Assembly (NCBI GenBank): GCA_947447315.1
Contig: CANFJD010000119.1
Coordinates: forward strand, 1 to 8,086
DNA: 8,086 nt
Source of the DNA: Fimbriimonadaceae bacterium
Lineage (GTDB): Bacteria > Armatimonadota > Fimbriimonadia > Fimbriimonadales > Fimbriimonadaceae
Reading direction: 5' to 3'
Shown: positions 6,124 through 8,086 of the stretch, in pieces
How positions within the stretch are numbered: the stretch's first letter is position 1
Layout of the letters: every line of letters starts with the position of its first letter
The notes under the pieces: model-generated
Told to the model about the DNA's origin: nothing
Seen by the model: only the letters and a program-made list of their open reading frames with translations
The model's database searches: none
Position numbers and translations under genes: made by a program

Positions 6124-7292
6124 ACCTTCTCCACCTTCGCTGACCCCAGCAATCCACCGGGACGAAGAAGCAGAACGACGATCAACACCACAAAGGCAAC
6201 CGCATCCTTGTATGCGGTAAATCCTAACCAGGAGACCAGACCTTCGGTCAGTCCCATGAGCAAGCCACCCAAAACTGCACCGGGAATGTTGCCAATGCCG
6301 CCTAAAACCGCCGCGACAAACGCCTTCACGCCGAATACCATGCCGAAGAAGGTGTCGATCTTAGCGCCCGCGTAGAACGTGGCAACCATCATGGCGCCCG
6401 CACCGGCCATGACCGATCCCAGCAGGAACGTAAACGTAACGATGGAATTTACGTTGATGCCCATTAGCGATGCGGCATCAAAATCGTGCGAGACGGCGCG
6501 CATTGCCCTTCCCCGCTTGGTGTACATGACCAAATAAGTCAGTCCCATCATCAAGAAAATCGTGGCGATCATCGCGATCACCTTGCCGTACGGAATCACC
6601 AGCGTCGTACCTTTGCCGGTATCCGCGGCATTCTTCAAATCGCGCTCAGCAGCCTGCGCTTCGCTACGGATCTTTTTGCCATCGGCGTCCAAGTTGAATG
6701 GGTCTGCCTTCGTGCGTTTCAGATACTCGTCAAACGCCGCCTGCTTCTGCTGTAAGGTGTTTTTAAGGGTCGCCGTGTCAACGGCCTTGCCGCCGCCGAG
6801 GGCGATCGTGAACGCGCCCGCCGCGGGATTGATCTTAGAATCGATGTTCTGATTGAGCGGAAGGAAGATTTGTCCGCCGTATTGAAGCAACAGCGAAAGA
6901 CCAATTGCCGTAATCAGCGATGCAATTCGCGGCTGGTTTCGCAATGGACGGTAGGCGAACCGTTCGATGGTCATTCCCAACAGACCGCAACCCACCATGC
7001 TTGCTACCAGCATCACGATCAGCATCCACCACTGCCCCGCACCAAGGGTGTTATTGGGGATGTATCCCAATGCCCAACTGGTGAAGAGAGCGCAATAAGC
7101 ACCGATCATGAAGACTTCGCCGTGGGCAAAGTTGATGAGTTTTAGCACCCCGTAAACCATGGTGTAACCCAGGGCAATGAGCGCGTAAATGAATCCCAGC
7201 AGCAGGCCATCGACCAGCTGCTGGGGGAGAGTTGACAGTTCAACTCCCCCGATGGGGAGGAACATGTCGGCGGGAATGGAATGTATCGGCAC
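6120..7292 (-). CDS. livH: ABC transporter permease, LivH type, with a polar helical insertion
   Basis: The second pore-forming membrane subunit of the importer. Counted from GTG 7292 it has 390 residues, against about 290-310 for ordinary LivH. Conserved blocks are GFIYALIALGYTMVYG (33-48), LINFAHGEVFMIGAY (52-66), RFAYRPLRNQPRIASLITAIG (111-131), the ATPase-contacting region RGRAMRAVSHDFDAASLMGIN (260-280), FLLGSVMAGAGAMM (289-302), GVKAFVAAVLGGIGNIPGAVLGG (321-343) and LLLRPGGLLG (374-383). Between the segment ending near 146 and the one starting near 235 lies a long charged stretch, including residues 174-223 rich in Lys, Gln, Glu and Ala. The start is uncertain. GTG 7292 abuts the stop of the binding-protein gene (TAAGTG), whereas ATG 7265 (residue 10) gives a more family-like N-terminus. 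Neither has a recognisable Shine-Dalgarno sequence. The 3' end overlaps livM by four bases. Confidence 0.93.
   Translation of the reverse strand: MPIHSIPADMFLPIGGVELSTLPQQLVDGLLLGFIYALIALGYTMVYGVLKLINFAHGEVFMIGAYCALFTSWALGYIPNNTLGAGQWWMLIVMLVASMVGCGLLGMTIERFAYRPLRNQPRIASLITAIGLSLLLQYGGQIFLPLNQNIDSKINPAAGAFTIALGGGKAVDTATLKNTLQQKQAAFDEYLKRTKADPFNLDADGKKIRSEAQAAERDLKNAADTGKGTTLVIPYGKVIAMIATIFLMMGLTYLVMYTKRGRAMRAVSHDFDAASLMGINVNSIVTFTFLLGSVMAGAGAMMVATFYAGAKIDTFFGMVFGVKAFVAAVLGGIGNIPGAVLGGLLMGLTEGLVSWLGFTAYKDAVAFVVLIVVLLLRPGGLLGSAKVEKV
6125..6135 (-). promoter_or_regulatory. Ribosome binding site fixing the livM start
   Basis: On the minus strand GGTGGAGAAGG ends one base before ATG 6123, placing GGAG at a five-base spacing. 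It is the clearest Shine-Dalgarno in this operon, lies inside the last codons of livH, and supports the ATGA-overlap start of livM. Confidence 0.6.
7223..7250 (-). other. Bulged hairpin in the first codons of livH
   Basis: On the minus-strand RNA, GGGGGAGUUGA pairs with UCAACUCUCCCCC around a four-base loop: 11 pairs with a two-base bulge on the 3' arm. It falls in codons 15-24 of livH, beginning about 43 bases after the stop of the binding-protein gene. No U-tract follows, so it is not an intrinsic terminator. A role as a 3' stabiliser of the upstream binding-protein message, or as a brake on permease translation, is inference from the position, which resembles such elements in other ABC importer operons. 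Confidence 0.5.
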
Positions 7293-8086
7293 TTATTTAA
7301 TGTCGGATGGCGAGTAGGCCTTCTTGAAGACCTGGAATCCTTCGGCCGCCGGCTTCACCTGCACTACGAGTGCCTGCTTGTCCGGGTTGCCGCCCTTACC
7401 CTTGAGATTGATCACGCCCGAAACGCCCTTAAAGCCTTCCGTATCGTTGAGCGCCTCAATGAGATCCTTCGAATTCAAGTTCTTGGCACGCTTCAACGCG
7501 TCGAACGTCAAGCTCGCCGCATCGTAGCCCAGGGCTGCCATGGTCGTTCCCGGATCCTTGCCGCCGTGCTTGGCTTTCCACTTGGTCAAGAATGCCGTGA
7601 CTTCGGGTCGCGTTTCCTTGTTGTTGTAGTGATTGCAGAAGAAGCTATCGATGATCGCATCGCCGCCGCTAACTAGCAACTGCGGGCTATCCCAACCGTC
7701 GCCACCGAGAAGCGGAACATCTTTGCCGATGCCGGCGCCGCGAATGGCCTGCGCCATCGGACCGACTTCGGGGAAGTAGCCGCTCAGGAACAGCACGTCC
7801 GGATTTTTGCCCTTGATCTCGTTGATCGGGCCGGTGAAGTCGGTCTGACCGGTTTCGTAGAACACCTCGCCGACCACTTCGCCGCCGAGAGCCTTAAATT
7901 TATCGGCGAAGCTCTTGCTGAGACCCTGGCTATAAGGAGCCTTGTTGTCGGTCACGATGCCAACTTTTCGCTTACCGAGTTCTTCGTAAGCGAACGTCGC
8001 CATTACCGGTCCCTGAAAGGCGTCGGTGTAGCACACTCGGACAACGTGAGTGCCTTCGTCGGTAAGGTCGGTTCGGGTGGCACCAA
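7293..8086 (-). CDS. Branched-chain amino acid-type ABC transporter substrate-binding protein (5' end outside window)
   Basis: The extracytoplasmic receptor that delivers substrate to the LivH/LivM permease. The frame stays open to the window edge; the GTG at 8036 is an internal valine in VVRVCYTDAFQGP, so the gene starts beyond 8086. About 263 residues are visible. A full protein of this family is around 370-400, so the signal peptide and much of the first lobe's start are missing. Type-1 periplasmic-binding (Peripla_BP_6) hallmarks are DAFQGPVMATFA, KVGIVTDNKAPYSQGLSKSF, GQTDFTGPINEIKGKNPDVL, the GGDGWDS segment, ALGYDAASLTFDALKRAKN and GVSGVINLKGKGGNPDK near the C-terminus. The gene ends with TAA directly before the livH GTG. 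It is named livJ or livK in E. coli, but the ligand cannot be read from the sequence: leucine/isoleucine/valine, another amino acid, or a different small polar compound all fit the family. Confidence 0.93.
   Translation of the reverse strand, partial: GATRTDLTDEGTHVVRVCYTDAFQGPVMATFAYEELGKRKVGIVTDNKAPYSQGLSKSFADKFKALGGEVVGEVFYETGQTDFTGPINEIKGKNPDVLFLSGYFPEVGPMAQAIRGAGIGKDVPLLGGDGWDSPQLLVSGGDAIIDSFFCNHYNNKETRPEVTAFLTKWKAKHGGKDPGTTMAALGYDAASLTFDALKRAKNLNSKDLIEALNDTEGFKGVSGVINLKGKGGNPDKQALVVQVKPAAEGFQVFKKAYSPSDIK

Noticed and set aside
5881..6375. 164-codon open frame opposite the livH/livM junction
   Set aside because: Low-complexity Pro/Ser/Thr/Lys-rich product typical of a frame opposite membrane-protein codons. 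Both genes beneath it are convincing.
8034..8036. GTG as the start of the binding-protein gene
   Set aside because: The same frame continues to the window edge with family-typical residues, and a start here would lack the signal peptide and much of the first lobe.
1..8086. Mobile elements, CRISPR arrays, tRNA or rRNA genes, defence or biosynthetic islands
   Set aside because: No transposase or integrase frames, repeat-spacer pattern or tRNA-like folds were seen by eye. All space except about 53 bases is occupied by housekeeping and transport genes.

Overview
This is gene-dense bacterial DNA (moderately GC-rich by eye) made of two convergent operons that meet at a 53-base intergenic gap near position 4119-4171. 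The genes tile the rest of the window almost without gaps, and no RNA gene, CRISPR array, insertion sequence or phage gene is visible. The source looks like a free-living heterotroph with a complete start to the oxidative pentose phosphate pathway and an ABC importer of the branched-chain amino acid family. The phylum cannot be fixed from this sequence. The likely transaldolase-isomerase fusion and the unusually long LivH and LivM proteins hint at an under-sampled lineage (Armatimonadota, Planctomycetota or Acidobacteriota are guesses only).

Left half, plus strand (1-4118): the C-terminal part of a phosphoglucose isomerase of the type normally fused behind transaldolase, then gnd (6-phosphogluconate dehydrogenase) and zwf (glucose-6-phosphate dehydrogenase). 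Both junctions are ATGA start/stop overlaps, so the three genes are almost certainly one translationally coupled operon. Together they interconvert fructose-6-P and glucose-6-P, oxidise glucose-6-P to 6-phosphogluconolactone, and decarboxylate 6-phosphogluconate to ribulose-5-P, giving two NADPH. No lactonase gene or opcA lies in the visible part.

Right half, minus strand (8086 down to 4119): a type-1 periplasmic substrate-binding protein (N-terminus beyond the window), LivH-type permease, LivM-type permease and LivG-type ATPase, followed by a strong intrinsic terminator whose U-tract serves this strand only. The junctions are TAAGTG (abutting), ATGA (overlap) and GTGA (overlap). The second ATPase, LivF, does not follow livG as it usually does.

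No clearly novel system was found. The points most worth a second look are a roughly 60-residue polar, probably helical insertion in LivH, an extra pair of membrane segments in LivM, the missing livF, a bulged hairpin in the first codons of livH, and the one-sided terminator between the operons.
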